In this document: piece after piece, positions 35,607 through 44,815 of the stretch | How the letters are laid out: every line of letters begins with the position of its first letter | Numbering within the stretch: the stretch's first letter is position 1 | Source: Modestobacter excelsi | Lineage (GTDB): Bacteria; Actinomycetota; Actinomycetes; Mycobacteriales; Geodermatophilaceae | Assembly (NCBI RefSeq): GCF_005930495.1 | Contig: NZ_SJEX01000017.1 | Location: 1-64,000 of the forward strand | Reading direction: 5' to 3' | Length of the DNA stretch: 64,000 nt | The notes under the pieces: model-generated | What the model saw: the letters and a program-made list of their open reading frames with translations, nothing else | Told to the model about the DNA's origin: nothing | Database searches by the model: none | Position numbers and translations under genes: made by a program

Positions 35607-36173
35607 ATGGCGATGGCAGACGTGCGGGCGATGGGCGAGCCGGTCCGGCGATGGGCGCGCACCCAGAAGCAGGAGTACACGCAGGGCGAGGCGCGACCGT
35701 TGGGTGCGGACCTGGGGGCGATGGGCGTCTACCTCGGACTGGTGGGCACGGCAGCGGCCGCGATCCGGGCCACCGGCCGGGAGCTGCCCAGCAGGATCCC
35801 GGTGGGCGACGCCGTCCTGCTCACCGTCGGCACGTTCCGGCTGGCCCGACGGATCGCCAAGGACCCGGTCACCGCGCCCGTGCGCGCACCGTTCGTCAGA
35901 TACCAGGGGACGTCGGGGGAGGCAGAGGTCGCCGAGGTCGTGCGGGAGCACGGCGGGGTCAAGCACGCCGTGGGCGAGCTGCTGACCTGCCCCTTCTGCA
36001 TGGCGCAGTGGGTCGGCACCGGGTTCGTGCTCGGCTACGTGACCGCGCCTCGCGCCACCCGGCTGGCCGCCCTGACGATGACCATGGTCGCCGGCTCCGA
36101 CGTCCTGCAGTTCGTCTACGACGCGATCCAGAACGGTGCGCTGAAGGGCGGGGAGAGGACGGCGGGAGCCTGA
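35607..36173 (+). CDS. DUF1360 family membrane-associated protein
   Basis: The 188-aa product has hydrophobic segments near residues 35-55 and 130-165 and the family signature 'ELLTCPFCMAQWVGTGFV', including a CxxC-like pair, near 130. 'DAVLLTVGTFRLARRIAKDP' is the other conserved stretch. Function is unknown; related proteins occur in sporulating and stress contexts. A second ATG six bases downstream is a possible start. Confidence 0.78.
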   Translation: MAMADVRAMGEPVRRWARTQKQEYTQGEARPLGADLGAMGVYLGLVGTAAAAIRATGRELPSRIPVGDAVLLTVGTFRLARRIAKDPVTAPVRAPFVRYQGTSGEAEVAEVVREHGGVKHAVGELLTCPFCMAQWVGTGFVLGYVTAPRATRLAALTMTMVAGSDVLQFVYDAIQNGALKGGERTAGA

Positions 36174-36175
36174 CC

Positions 36176-36217
36176 GGCCAGGACGTCTGAGCCGTCGGCC
36201 AGGACGTCTGAGCCGTC
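36176..36217. repeat. Perfect tandem duplication of 21 bp
   Basis: Two identical 21-base copies lie head to tail (36176-36196 and 36197-36217), just after the DUF1360 stop at 36173. It looks like a recent slippage event in non-coding DNA. No function is evident. Confidence 0.8.
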
Positions 36218-36389
36218 GCGCTCAGGGTGCCTGGCCGCCCGGTGGTGGCCGCCTGCGGCCCGCCGGGTCACCCGACCGGGTGGTCGACCACGCAGCGTGG
36301 CCTCCTCGCGCTGCCGCGACGGGCCCGGACGCCCTATCCTGCGATCTTGACGGGACATGGGTGTCGCGGGCCCGAGCCAGGAGGTTGGC

Positions 36390-37385
36390 GTGCGTTCGAT
36401 CTGGAAGGGCGCGGTCTCCTTCGGCCTGGTCAGCATCGCGGTGAAGCTGTACTCGGCGACCGAGGACCACGACATCCGGTTCCACCAGGTGCACGTGACC
36501 GACGGCGGCCGGGTGAAGTACAAGCGGGTCTGCTCGGTCGACGGCGAGGAGGTCGAGTACGCCGACATCGCCAAGGGCTACGAGCTCCCTGACGGCCAGC
36601 TCGTCGTGCTGACCGACGAGGACCTCGACCAGCTGCCGCTGGGCACCACGCACGAGATCGAGGTGCTCCAGTTCGTCGACCAGGAGCAGATCGACCCGAT
36701 CCACTTCGAGAAGACCTACTACCTGGAGCCCGACGGGGTGGCCACCCGCCCCTACGTGCTGCTCCGCACCGCGCTGGAGAACGCCGGCCAGGTCGCGATC
36801 ACCAAGATCGCCATCCGGCAGCGGGAGTCGCTGGCCGCGCTGCGGGTCCGCGACGGCGTCCTGGTGCTGCACACCATGCGGTGGCCCGACGAGATCCGCC
36901 GGCCCGGCTTCGGCTTCCTCGACGAGGAGGTGCCGGTCAAGGCGGCCGAGCTGGCGATGGCCGAGTCGCTCATCTCGACGATGGCCGGCGACTTCGACCC
37001 CTCGGCGTTCACCGACGACTACCGCGAGGCGATGCAGCAGCTGCTGGAGGCCAAGCAGTCCGGCGGTGAGGTGCAGCAGGCGCCCGACGCCGCCGACGAC
37101 GGCGGTGGCGCGGTGGTCGACCTGATGAGCGCGCTGCGGCGCAGCGTCGAGCGGGCCGGCGGCAGCGCGCCGGCGGCCGGTGCGGACGACGACAGCTCGG
37201 ACGACGCCGACGAGGCGGCGCCGGCGAAGACCACCGCCCGCAAGGCCCCGGCGAAGAAGGCCACCACCGCCGCGAGGAAGGCGCCGGCCAAGAAGGCGCC
37301 CGCCAAGGAGGCCGCCGCCGGGAAGGCCGACGACGAGCCGGCCAAGCCGGCCAAGCGCGCGTCCCGGGCCCGCAAGACCGCCTGA
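36390..37385 (+). CDS. ku: Ku DNA end-binding protein for non-homologous end joining
   Basis: The 331-aa product opens RSIWKGAVSFGLVSIAVKLY, the hallmark of bacterial Ku, with 'IHFEKTYYLEPD' and 'YVLLRTAL' later in the core. After residue 260 comes a Lys/Ala/Pro-rich tail with repeated APAKK units, which in actinobacterial Ku binds DNA and helps threading. GTG 36390 is preceded by GGAGG at about six bases. The ligase gene follows after three bases and the polymerase overlaps that, forming one repair operon. Confidence 0.94.
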   Translation: MRSIWKGAVSFGLVSIAVKLYSATEDHDIRFHQVHVTDGGRVKYKRVCSVDGEEVEYADIAKGYELPDGQLVVLTDEDLDQLPLGTTHEIEVLQFVDQEQIDPIHFEKTYYLEPDGVATRPYVLLRTALENAGQVAITKIAIRQRESLAALRVRDGVLVLHTMRWPDEIRRPGFGFLDEEVPVKAAELAMAESLISTMAGDFDPSAFTDDYREAMQQLLEAKQSGGEVQQAPDAADDGGGAVVDLMSALRRSVERAGGSAPAAGADDDSSDDADEAAPAKTTARKAPAKKATTAARKAPAKKAPAKEAAAGKADDEPAKPAKRASRARKTA

Positions 37386-37388
37386 CCC

Positions 37389-38873
37389 GTGGCGCCTCAC
37401 GACCCCCTGGCTCCCTACCGGGCCAAGCGGGACCCGGCGCGCACCGCCGAGCCGGTGCCGCCGCCGGACCAGCCGCTGCCTGCCGGGGACGACGACACCT
37501 TCGTCGTGCACGAGCACCACACCCCCCGCGGCCGCACCGGCCAGCGGGTGCACTGGGACCTGCGGCTCGAGCGGGACGGCGTCCTGAAGAGCTGGGCGGT
37601 GCCCAAGGGGCCGCCGACCGAGCCGGGGGTCAACCGGCTCGCCGTCCCCACCGAGGACCACCCGCTGGAGTACGCCTCGTTCTCCGGCACCATCACCGCC
37701 GGCGAGTACGGCGGCGGGCAGGTGAGCATCTGGGACGCCGGCCGCTACGCCACCGAGAAGTGGGCCGACGACCACGTCACCGTCTCCTTCGACGGGCAGC
37801 GGCTGACCGGCCGGTACGTGGTGTTCCGGCTGCCCGACGGCAGCTGGAACGTGCGCAAGCTCGACGTCACACCTCCGGTGGGGAACCCGACACCGGTCGC
37901 CGGGGTGCCGGAGGACCTGCCGCCGATGCTCGCCGCGATCGGGGAGCTGCCCCGCATCGACGATCCGCGGTGGGGGTACGAGTTCAAGTGGGACGGCGTC
38001 CGGGCGCTGGCGCACGTGCGGGCGGGGAGGCTGCGGCTGCGGGCGCGCAGCGGCAACGACGTCACCGGCACCTATCCCGAGCTGCACCGGCTGCCCGAGG
38101 TGCTCGCCGGCCACGACGCCGTGCTCGACGGCGAGGTCGTCGCGCTGGACAGGCGCGGCCGGCCCGACTTCGGGCTGCTGCAGGGCCGGATGCACCGCAC
38201 CGGCCCGGAGATCGCCCGGATGGCGGCGGCCGCACCGGTGACCTACCTGGTGTTCGACCTGCTCGCGTTGGACGGCGAGAGCCTGCTCGCGCTGCCCTGG
38301 ACCGAGCGGCGGGAGCGCCTCGACGCGCTCGGCCTGGCCTCGGACCGCTGGGTCACCACCCCGTGGTTCCGGGGCAACGCCCCCCGGGTCGGCGAGCAGG
38401 TGCAGGCGGCCAGCCTGGAGAACGGGCTGGAGGGCGTGGTCGCCAAGCGGCTCGACTCGCCCTACCGGCCCGGCGGGCGGGGTCCGGACTGGCGCAAGGT
38501 GAAGAACCTGCGCACCCAGTCGGTGGTCGTCGGCGGCTGGCGGCCGGGCGAGGGCCGGCGGGCCGGCGGGATCGGCTCGCTGCTCGTCGGCGTGCACGAC
38601 GGCACCGGGCGGCTGGTCTTCGCCGGGCACGTCGGCACCGGCTTCACCGCCGCGGCACTGGCCGAGCTCGGCCGGCTGGTCACCGCGCGCACGTCCTCGC
38701 CGTTCGCCGACACGCTGCCCCGTGAGGTCGTCCGGGACGCGCACTGGGTGGAACCGCTGCTGGTCGGCGAGGTGCGGTACACCCAGTGGACCCGGGAGGG
38801 CCGGCTGCGGCACCCGGCCTGGCGGGGACTGAGGGACGACGTCGACCCGGCGGCGGTGGTGATCGAGCCGTGA
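37389..38873 (+). CDS. ligD: ATP-dependent DNA ligase with N-terminal LigD phosphoesterase domain
   Basis: The 494-aa product has a LigD 3'-phosphoesterase domain (about 30-165; 'QRVHWDLRLERDG' and 'GEYGGGQVSIWDAG') followed by an ATP-dependent ligase domain (175-494) with nucleotidyl Lys near 200 in 'FKWDGVRALAHV', 'LDGEVVALD', 'YLVFDLLALDGESLL' and 'EGVVAKRLDSPY'. The polymerase domain, fused in mycobacterial LigD, is encoded by the next gene, whose GTG overlaps this stop. It seals ends held by Ku. Confidence 0.93.
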   Translation: MAPHDPLAPYRAKRDPARTAEPVPPPDQPLPAGDDDTFVVHEHHTPRGRTGQRVHWDLRLERDGVLKSWAVPKGPPTEPGVNRLAVPTEDHPLEYASFSGTITAGEYGGGQVSIWDAGRYATEKWADDHVTVSFDGQRLTGRYVVFRLPDGSWNVRKLDVTPPVGNPTPVAGVPEDLPPMLAAIGELPRIDDPRWGYEFKWDGVRALAHVRAGRLRLRARSGNDVTGTYPELHRLPEVLAGHDAVLDGEVVALDRRGRPDFGLLQGRMHRTGPEIARMAAAAPVTYLVFDLLALDGESLLALPWTERRERLDALGLASDRWVTTPWFRGNAPRVGEQVQAASLENGLEGVVAKRLDSPYRPGGRGPDWRKVKNLRTQSVVVGGWRPGEGRRAGGIGSLLVGVHDGTGRLVFAGHVGTGFTAAALAELGRLVTARTSSPFADTLPREVVRDAHWVEPLLVGEVRYTQWTREGRLRHPAWRGLRDDVDPAAVVIEP

Positions 38874-39790
38874 GCCGTCAGCGGGTGCACATCGAGGGCC
38901 GCCAGCTCGAGGTCTCCAACCTGGACAAGGTGCTGTTCCCGGAGGTCTCGTTCACCAAGGCGCAGGTCATCGACTACTACGTGCGGATCGCGCCGGTGCT
39001 GCTGCCGCACGTCGCGCACCGGCCGGTCACCTTCACCCGGTGGCCGAACGGCGTCGACGGCCAGGCGTTCTTCGAGAAGAACAGCGCCCGGCACGCGCCG
39101 GGGTGGGTGGCGTCGGTGACCGTCCCGACCCCCGGCTCGTCGCGGGGCCGGGAGACGCTGGACATGGTGCTGCTGACCGCCGTCCCCGACCTGGTCTGGT
39201 CGGCGAACCTGGCCGCGCTGGAGGTGCACGTGCCGCAGTGGCAGGTGGACGACCAGGGCACGGCCCAGCTGCCGGACCTGCTCGTCCTCGACCTCGACCC
39301 CGGCCCGGGCACCGACGTCGTCGACTGCGCCCGGGTCGCGCACCGGCTGCGCGAGCAGCTGGCCGCCGACGGGCTGGACCCGGTGGTGAAGACGTCGGGG
39401 TCCAAGGGCCTGCAGGTGTACGCGCCGATCCGGTGCGAGGACAAGGAGCACCCCAGCCGGTACGCCAAGGCGCTGGCCCAGCGGCTGAGCGGCGAGACAC
39501 CCGAGCAGGTCGTGTGGCGGATGGAGAAGGCCCTGCGACCGGGCAAGGTGCTGGTCGACTGGAGCCAGAACAACACCGCGAAGACGACGGTCGCGCCGTA
39601 CTCGCTGCGCGCCCGCCCGTTCGCCACGGTCTCGACGCCGCTGCGGTGGACCGAGGTCGACGCGCTCCGCGACGGGAGGGACGCGGCGTCGGTCCGGTTC
39701 CGCACCGACGACGTCCTGGCCCGGGTGGAGGAGCACGGCGACCTCTTCGACGTCGCCGCCCGGCGGCGCGCCGACCTCCCGACGACCTGA
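38870..39790 (+). CDS. LigD-type polymerase (archaeo-eukaryotic primase superfamily)
   Basis: The 306-aa product matches the polymerase domain of LigD: 'LEVSNLDKVLFPE', 'VTFTRWPNGVDGQAFFEKN', metal-binding Asp residues in 'LLVLDLDPGPGTD' and 'KTSGSKGLQVYAPI'. It fills gaps and adds ribonucleotides during end joining. GTG 38870 overlaps the ligase stop. It ends at residue 306 without ligase or phosphoesterase parts, so this is a stand-alone polymerase. Confidence 0.92.
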   Translation: MSRQRVHIEGRQLEVSNLDKVLFPEVSFTKAQVIDYYVRIAPVLLPHVAHRPVTFTRWPNGVDGQAFFEKNSARHAPGWVASVTVPTPGSSRGRETLDMVLLTAVPDLVWSANLAALEVHVPQWQVDDQGTAQLPDLLVLDLDPGPGTDVVDCARVAHRLREQLAADGLDPVVKTSGSKGLQVYAPIRCEDKEHPSRYAKALAQRLSGETPEQVVWRMEKALRPGKVLVDWSQNNTAKTTVAPYSLRARPFATVSTPLRWTEVDALRDGRDAASVRFRTDDVLARVEEHGDLFDVAARRRADLPTT

Positions 39791-39812
39791 CGACGGACCC
39801 CTGGAGGACCTC

Positions 39813-40391
39813 GTGACCGATCCCCTGGCACCGCTGGCCGCCGCACTCGACGGCACCGGGCAGCTGGTCCACGCCGTGACCGACGACCAGTGGCAGCTGC
39901 CGACGCCGTGCCCGGGCTGGACCGTCCGCCAGCTGGTCGGCCACCTCGTCGGGGGCGGCCGGCTCTGCACCCGGGTGCTGCGCGGGGAACCGCTGCCGCC
40001 GCTGGACCAGCTCGGCCGCCGGGGGCACGTCGACCAGCTCGGCGACGACCCCGCCGCGGCCTACGACACCTCGGCCGCCGAGCTGCTGCAGGCGCTGGCT
40101 GCCCCGGGCGTCCTGGACCGGGCGCACACCCTGCCCGTCGGCACGTTGCCCGGGCCGGCGGTGGTGCACCTGCGGACCGTCGAGACGCTGGTGCACGGCT
40201 GGGACCTGGCCCGCGCGACCGGCCGCGCCGCGCCGTTCGCCGACGAGCTCGCCGACCGGGAGATGGCGTTCAGCCGCGACCTGCTCGGCCGGCTGCCGGA
40301 GGGCCGGCAGCCGTTCGCGCCGACCCTGCCGGCCGCCGAGGGGTCGCCGGCGATCGACCGGCTCGCCGCCCTGCTCGGCCGCCAGCCCTGA
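39813..40391 (+). CDS. TIGR03086 family (mycothiol-dependent maleylpyruvate isomerase/DinB-like) protein
   Basis: The 192-aa product begins with 'VTDDQWQLPTPCPGWTVRQL' then 'VGHLVGG', the metal-binding N-terminal pattern of the DinB/MDMPI fold, with other His residues at 'TLVHGWDLARATG' near 130. Members may use mycothiol; the reaction here is unknown. It lies 22 bp after the polymerase gene and could be on the same transcript. GTG 39813 follows GGAGGACC. Confidence 0.82.
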   Translation: MTDPLAPLAAALDGTGQLVHAVTDDQWQLPTPCPGWTVRQLVGHLVGGGRLCTRVLRGEPLPPLDQLGRRGHVDQLGDDPAAAYDTSAAELLQALAAPGVLDRAHTLPVGTLPGPAVVHLRTVETLVHGWDLARATGRAAPFADELADREMAFSRDLLGRLPEGRQPFAPTLPAAEGSPAIDRLAALLGRQP

Positions 40392-40485
40392 CCGGGGGCC
40401 GCCGACCCGGTGGTGCCGGCCCGGGCGGTGACCCGGCACGTCGAGGACCGGGGGACCGTCAAGGCCCGTCCATCCTCGCCTCCGC

Positions 40486-40518
40486 TTGATTTGACTGGCT
40501 CAAGAAAACGGGGTTGAG
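40486..40518 (+). promoter_or_regulatory. Candidate Fur-type operator and promoter of the fur-catalase pair
   Basis: An AT-richer patch just before the fur start holds TTGA and TCAA half-sites: TTGA-CTGGC-TCAA (40491-40503) and a further TTGA at 40514-40517. FurA/CatR regulators bind AT-rich dyads before their own genes, so this is the expected place. The exact recognition sequence is inferred. Confidence 0.5.
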
Positions 40519-40527
40519 TCGTCGGCG

Positions 40528-41007
40528 ATGGAGACGGCCTGGGAGGAGCAGCTGCGCAGCGCTGGGCTCCGCGTCACCCGGCCCCGGCTCGCGGTGCTGG
40601 ACGTCCTCGTCGGGCACCCGCACGTCGACGCCGACACCATCGCCACCGCGGCGCGCGCCGTGCACCCGTCGATCTCGCCGCAGGCGGTCTACGGGGTGCT
40701 GAAGGCGCTCGTCGGGAGCGGCCTCGCCCGCCGCATCGAGCCGGCCGGTGGGCCGGCGCTCTACGAGCTGCGGGTCGGCGACAACCACCACCACCTGGTC
40801 TGCCGGGAGTGCGGGCTGGTCGCGGACGTCGACTGCGTCGTGGGGGCGGCCCCGTGCCTGGCCCCCTCGGACGCAGCCGGGTTCGCCGTCGACGAGGCCG
40901 AGGTCGTCTTCTGGGGGCTCTGCGCGGACTGCCAGGTCGCGCGCAGGCAGCACGGGTACGGAACAGGCACCACCAGCAGTTCGATCCGAGAAGGAGTTCG
41001 CGCATGA
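40528..41007 (+). CDS. furA: Fur-family regulator (FurA/CatR-like)
   Basis: The 159-aa product has a winged-helix domain (about 5-80; [20 protein letters not shown]) and a dimerisation domain with '[18 protein letters not shown]' and a second CxxC in '[12 protein letters not shown]', giving the structural Zn site. Such regulators next to catalase genes respond to peroxide and repress their own operon. The stop overlaps the catalase ATG (ATGA at 41004-41007), so the two are co-translated. Confidence 0.92.
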   Translation: METAWEEQLRSAGLRVTRPRLAVLDVLVGHPHVDADTIATAARAVHPSISPQAVYGVLKALVGSGLARRIEPAGGPALYELRVGDNHHHLVCRECGLVADVDCVVGAAPCLAPSDAAGFAVDEAEVVFWGLCADCQVARRQHGYGTGTTSSSIREGVRA

Positions 41008-42668
41008 CCGACGTCGCATCGCAGGGACCGGCGGCCAGTGAGGCCGACCGGCCGATCCTGACCAACCGTCAGGGCCACCCGGTCTACGACAACCAGAACC
41101 AGCGCACAGTGGGTGCCCGTGGCCCGGCCACGCTGGAGAACTACCAGTTCCTCGAGAAGATCAGCCACTTCGACCGGGAGCGCATCCCGGAGCGCGTGGT
41201 GCACGCCCGCGGCGCCACCGCGTTCGGTGTCTTCGTGGCCGACGGCACCGTCGGCGACGAGCCGATCTCGACGTACACCCGCGCCAAGCTGTTCCAGGAG
41301 AAGGGCAAGGAGACCCCGGTCGCCCTGCGCTTCTCCACCGTCGCCGGCGGCCGGGACTCCTCCGAGGCCACCCGCGACCCCCGCGGCTTCGCGGTGAAGT
41401 TCTACACCGAGGACGGCAACTGGGACCTGGTCGGCAACAACCTGGGTGTCTTCTTCATCCGGGACGCCATCAAGTTCCCGGACTTCATCCACTCGCAGAA
41501 GCCCGACCCGGTGAACTTCGACCGGCAGGTCGCCAACCGGGTGTTCGACTTCTGGTCGCAGTCGCCCGAGGCGATGCACATGATCACGCTGGTGCTGAGC
41601 CCGCGCGGCACGCCGTCGAGCTACCGCTTCATGCAGGGCTTCGGCGTGAACACCTACAAGTGGGTCAACGCCGCTGGTGAGACCAAGCTGGTGAAGTACC
41701 ACTGGCTGCCCCAGCAGGGCGTGAAGTCCTGGACCCAGGCCGACGCGGAGATCGCGCAGGGTCGTGAGCTGGGCGTGCACACGAAGGACCTCTACGAGGC
41801 CATCGAGCGCGGCGACTTCCCCTCCTGGGACCTGCACGTCCAGCTGATGGACGACCACGACCACCCGGAGCTGGACTTCGACCCGCTGGACGACACCAAG
41901 ACGTGGCCGGAGAACGACTTCCCGCTGCGCAAGGTCGGCACCCTGACGCTGAACCGCGCGCCGGAGGACTTCTTCGCCGAGAGCGAGCAGATCGCCTTCG
42001 GCACCGGCGTGCTGGTCGACGGGCTGGACTTCTCCGACGACAAGATGCTGGTCGGCCGGACGTTCTCCTACTCTGACACCCAGCGCTACCGGGTGGGCCC
42101 CAACTACCTGCAGCTGCCGGTGAACGCGCCCCGGACCCGGGTGGCGACCAACCAGCGCGACGGTCAGATGGCCTTCCACCAGGACCGCGCCGAGGGCACC
42201 AACCCGCACGTGAACTACGAGCCGTCGATCACCGGTGGCCTGCGTGAGGCGCAGTACCCGACGCACGACGAGCAGGGCCCGGAGATCACCGGCCGGCTCA
42301 CCCGCAAGCGGATCGACCGCACCGACGACTACACGCAGGCCGGCCAGCGGTACCTGCTGTCGGAGGAGTGGGAGAAGGACGACCTGGTGGCCAACCTGGT
42401 CGACGGCCTCTCCCAGTGCGACCGGCCGATCCAGGAGCGGATGGTCTGGCACCTGTTCATGGCCGAGGACGAGCTGGGGAAGCGCGTCGGCGACGGCATC
42501 GGCATCAGCGCGGACGACGTCCGTGGCCTGGCGCCGCTGCAGACCCAGACGCTCACCGAGGCGGAGCTGCAGCGCGCCGCCAACCTGGGCAAGAACGGCC
42601 CGCGTGACGTCAGCGGGCTGACGATGACCCACTGCGTGCCCAACGAGCACGAGGTGCTGGCCAGCTGA
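41004..42668 (+). CDS. katA: Monofunctional haem catalase
   Basis: A 554-aa clade-type catalase decomposing H2O2. Distal His is in '[15 protein letters not shown]', distal Asn in '[14 protein letters not shown]', and the proximal haem-ligand Tyr in '[15 protein letters not shown]' near residue 350. The C-terminal tail after residue 480 is short, without a flavodoxin-like domain. The gene is preceded and overlapped by furA, so it is likely induced by peroxide. A strong hairpin follows the stop. Confidence 0.96.
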   Translation: MTDVASQGPAASEADRPILTNRQGHPVYDNQNQRTVGARGPATLENYQFLEKISHFDRERIPERVVHARGATAFGVFVADGTVGDEPISTYTRAKLFQEKGKETPVALRFSTVAGGRDSSEATRDPRGFAVKFYTEDGNWDLVGNNLGVFFIRDAIKFPDFIHSQKPDPVNFDRQVANRVFDFWSQSPEAMHMITLVLSPRGTPSSYRFMQGFGVNTYKWVNAAGETKLVKYHWLPQQGVKSWTQADAEIAQGRELGVHTKDLYEAIERGDFPSWDLHVQLMDDHDHPELDFDPLDDTKTWPENDFPLRKVGTLTLNRAPEDFFAESEQIAFGTGVLVDGLDFSDDKMLVGRTFSYSDTQRYRVGPNYLQLPVNAPRTRVATNQRDGQMAFHQDRAEGTNPHVNYEPSITGGLREAQYPTHDEQGPEITGRLTRKRIDRTDDYTQAGQRYLLSEEWEKDDLVANLVDGLSQCDRPIQERMVWHLFMAEDELGKRVGDGIGISADDVRGLAPLQTQTLTEAELQRAANLGKNGPRDVSGLTMTHCVPNEHEVLAS

Positions 42669-42695
42669 GCCAGCGGGGCTGACGCCCCGACGGAC

Positions 42696-42734
42696 CTGCG
42701 GGCCGCGACCGGACTCCCCGGTCGCGGCCCGCAG
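42696..42734 (+). terminator. Terminator hairpin after the catalase gene
   Basis: Perfectly complementary 17-base arms (42696-42712 and 42718-42734) flank a 5-base loop, 27 bases after the catalase stop and 14 before the convergent hmp stop. It can act on both transcripts. Confidence 0.85.
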
Positions 42735-42748
42735 CGCTGTGCGGGGTC

Positions 42749-43996
42749 TCAGCGGGCGGGCACCCGGTGGGCATCGGGCGCGGGCTCGGTGGCCAGGTCG
42801 GCCTGCCACAGATCCGGGCCGAAGACCTCGTACTGGATGTCGCGCGCCGGGACGCCGCGGTCCAGGAGGGCGCTGCGCGCCGACCGCATGAACGGCAGCG
42901 GGCCGCACAGGTAGTAGGCGGCGCCCTCGGGCAGGGCGACGTCGTCCAGGTCCATCGTCCCGGCGTGCACCCCGTCGACCGGCAGGTCGGTGTGCGCCCC
43001 GCGCTCGTACCAGACGTGCATGGTGGAGTGCGGCAGCCGCGAGACGTCGCCGAACACCTGGTCCCGGAGCGCGAAGGACGCCTCGTCCAGGTCGGCGTGC
43101 AGCACGGTGATCGGCAGCCGGGAGCGCGCCGCGGTCAGGTGCGACAGCATCCCGGCCATCGGGGTGATGCCGATCCCGGCGCTGGCGAAGACCACCGGGC
43201 GGCCGGAGTCGTCGAGCACGACGTCACCGAAGGGCAGCGACAGCGTCAGCACGTCGCCCACCTGCACCTGGTCGCAGAGCAGGGCGGAGACCTCGCCGTC
43301 CGGCCGGTCACCGCCGTGGACCCGCTTGACGGAGAACTGCCGGTGCTCACCGTCGTCGGCGCGGGTCAGGCTGTACTGCCGCGGCTGGTGGACGCCGTCG
43401 GGCATCTGCACCTTCACCGTGACGTACTGGCCGGGCAGGGACGTCTTGACCAGCCGGTCGTCGGTGCGCCGGACCCGGAACGTGGTGACGTCGGGGGTCT
43501 CGGCGACCTTCTGGGTCACCTCCCACTCCCGCCAGACCGTCTCCGGCCGGACGCCGCGGGAGCTGTACAGCCCGCGCTCCATGTTGATCAGCGCGTAGGC
43601 CATCAGCCAGTAGACCTCGTCCCAGGCCTCGGCCACGGCCGGTGTCACGGCGTCGCCCAGCACGTCGACGATGGCCCAGAACAGGTGCTCGTGCACCACC
43701 TCGTACTGGGCCGGGGTGATCCCCAGCGAGGCGTGCTTGTGCGCGATCCGGGCCAGCAGGTGCTCGGGGACCTGCTCGGGGCTCTCGAGCAGCGCGTTGG
43801 CGAACACCGCGACGGACCCGGCCAGCGCCACCTGCTGGGTGCCCTCGGCCTGGTTCCCCCGGTTGAACGTGCCGTCCAGCAGCTCCGGGTGGGCGCCGAA
43901 CAGGTGGGCGTAGAAGCGTCGGGCGATCTCCTCGATGTTGTCGCCGACGATGGGCAGGGTGGCCTCGATGACCGGACGTGATCGATCGGACAGCAT
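42749..43996 (-). CDS. hmp: Flavohaemoglobin, nitric oxide dioxygenase
   Basis: The 415-aa product has a globin domain (1-140) with B10 Tyr in 'RRFYAHLFGAHPEL' and proximal His in 'IAHKHASLGITPAQY' near 86. It is followed by an FAD-binding ferredoxin-reductase domain (150-260; QPRQYSLTRADDG) and an NAD domain (VVFASAGIGITPMAGML; YYLCGPLPFM). It converts NO to nitrate under air. No NsrR-like palindrome is evident before the start. It converges on the catalase gene. Confidence 0.95.
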   Translation of the reverse strand: MLSDRSRPVIEATLPIVGDNIEEIARRFYAHLFGAHPELLDGTFNRGNQAEGTQQVALAGSVAVFANALLESPEQVPEHLLARIAHKHASLGITPAQYEVVHEHLFWAIVDVLGDAVTPAVAEAWDEVYWLMAYALINMERGLYSSRGVRPETVWREWEVTQKVAETPDVTTFRVRRTDDRLVKTSLPGQYVTVKVQMPDGVHQPRQYSLTRADDGEHRQFSVKRVHGGDRPDGEVSALLCDQVQVGDVLTLSLPFGDVVLDDSGRPVVFASAGIGITPMAGMLSHLTAARSRLPITVLHADLDEASFALRDQVFGDVSRLPHSTMHVWYERGAHTDLPVDGVHAGTMDLDDVALPEGAAYYLCGPLPFMRSARSALLDRGVPARDIQYEVFGPDLWQADLATEPAPDAHRVPAR

Positions 43997-44131
43997 GGGT
44001 CGCTCCTCGCGAGGTCGACTGTTCCGTTCCCCGCCCCCCGGCGCGGTCGGGGACGGGTGACCCGAGTCTCACCCGCCGCGGGGACCGGCGCAGGTCCGCC
44101 CCCGCGCCTCGACGTCGGCCACACTGGCGAC

Positions 44132-44431
44132 ATGGCGGACCAGGACGTGGACCTGCTGCTCGCCGCCGCCGAGCGGGTGGAGGCCCTCGCCGGGCGCACG
44201 ACCGGTGGCAGCTGGACCGTCCGGGGTCTGCTCGCCTCGCGTCCGGAGGTGGTCGCGGTGTCCGCCGACGGCGGGTCCGAGCACGTGGCCGAGGCCCGGG
44301 CGCGGACGGCGGAGTGGATCCGCACCCTGTCCCCGGCGGTCGCCGGTCCGCTCGCCGGCTGGCTGCGGACCGCGGCGCGCCCGCCGGTCGACCGGCACGC
44401 GCTCGCCGTCGCCCGGGTGCTGCTCGGCTGA
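44132..44431 (+). CDS. Small hypothetical protein
   Basis: A 99-aa soluble protein, MADQDVDLLLAAAERVEAL, with 'GGSWTVRGLLASRPEVVAV' and 'SEHVAEARARTAEWIRTL'. Codon bias is normal and the pattern resembles small conserved actinobacterial proteins, but I know no function. ATG 44132 is chosen over an upstream frame opening because the upstream residues are Pro/Gly-rich and unlike a conserved N-terminus. Confidence 0.65.
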   Translation: MADQDVDLLLAAAERVEALAGRTTGGSWTVRGLLASRPEVVAVSADGGSEHVAEARARTAEWIRTLSPAVAGPLAGWLRTAARPPVDRHALAVARVLLG

Positions 44432-44470
44432 CCGTGCCAGGGTCGGGTGGCGGCTGGGTACCGTCCCGCC

Positions 44471-44815
44471 ATGGACCGCATCGCCGCGCTGTACGAGGCC
44501 TTCACCGGCCGCGACATCGACGCCGTCGTGGCCCACCTCGCCCCGGACGTGGACTGGCCGGACGCGATGCGGGGCACCCGGGTGGTCGGTGCCGACGCCG
44601 TCCGCGCCTACTGGCTGGGCCAGTGGGAGGCGGTCGACCTGCAGGTGACACCCCGCCGGGTGCGCGAGCTGCCGGACGGCCGGGTCGAGGTGCTCGTCGA
44701 GCAGGTGGTGCGGGACTCCGACGGCGACCTGCTCAGCCACGCCTTCGTCCTGCACACCTACACCCTGGACGGGCCGCTGGTCCGCCGGATGGACGTGGGC
44801 GACCCGGAGACCTAG
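44471..44815 (+). CDS. SnoaL/NTF2-like fold protein
   Basis: The 114-aa product reads 'MDRIAALYEAFTGRDIDAVV' then 'AHLAPDVDWPDAMRG', the start of SnoaL-like domains, with a typical barrel-closing end 'AFVLHTYTLDGPLVRRMDVG'. These small alpha+beta cones bind hydrophobic ligands or act as isomerases. Function is not predictable. Its last four bases overlap the convergent PAC2 gene. Confidence 0.8.
   Translation: MDRIAALYEAFTGRDIDAVVAHLAPDVDWPDAMRGTRVVGADAVRAYWLGQWEAVDLQVTPRRVRELPDGRVEVLVEQVVRDSDGDLLSHAFVLHTYTLDGPLVRRMDVGDPET

Noticed and set aside
36176-36217. Tandem repeat as a start of a CRISPR or VNTR array
   Set aside because: Only two adjacent copies exist, with no spacers and no nearby cas genes.
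40514-40527. Second catalase-type operator directly at the fur start
   Set aside because: Only one half-site is visible; I kept the broader candidate site instead of a second feature.
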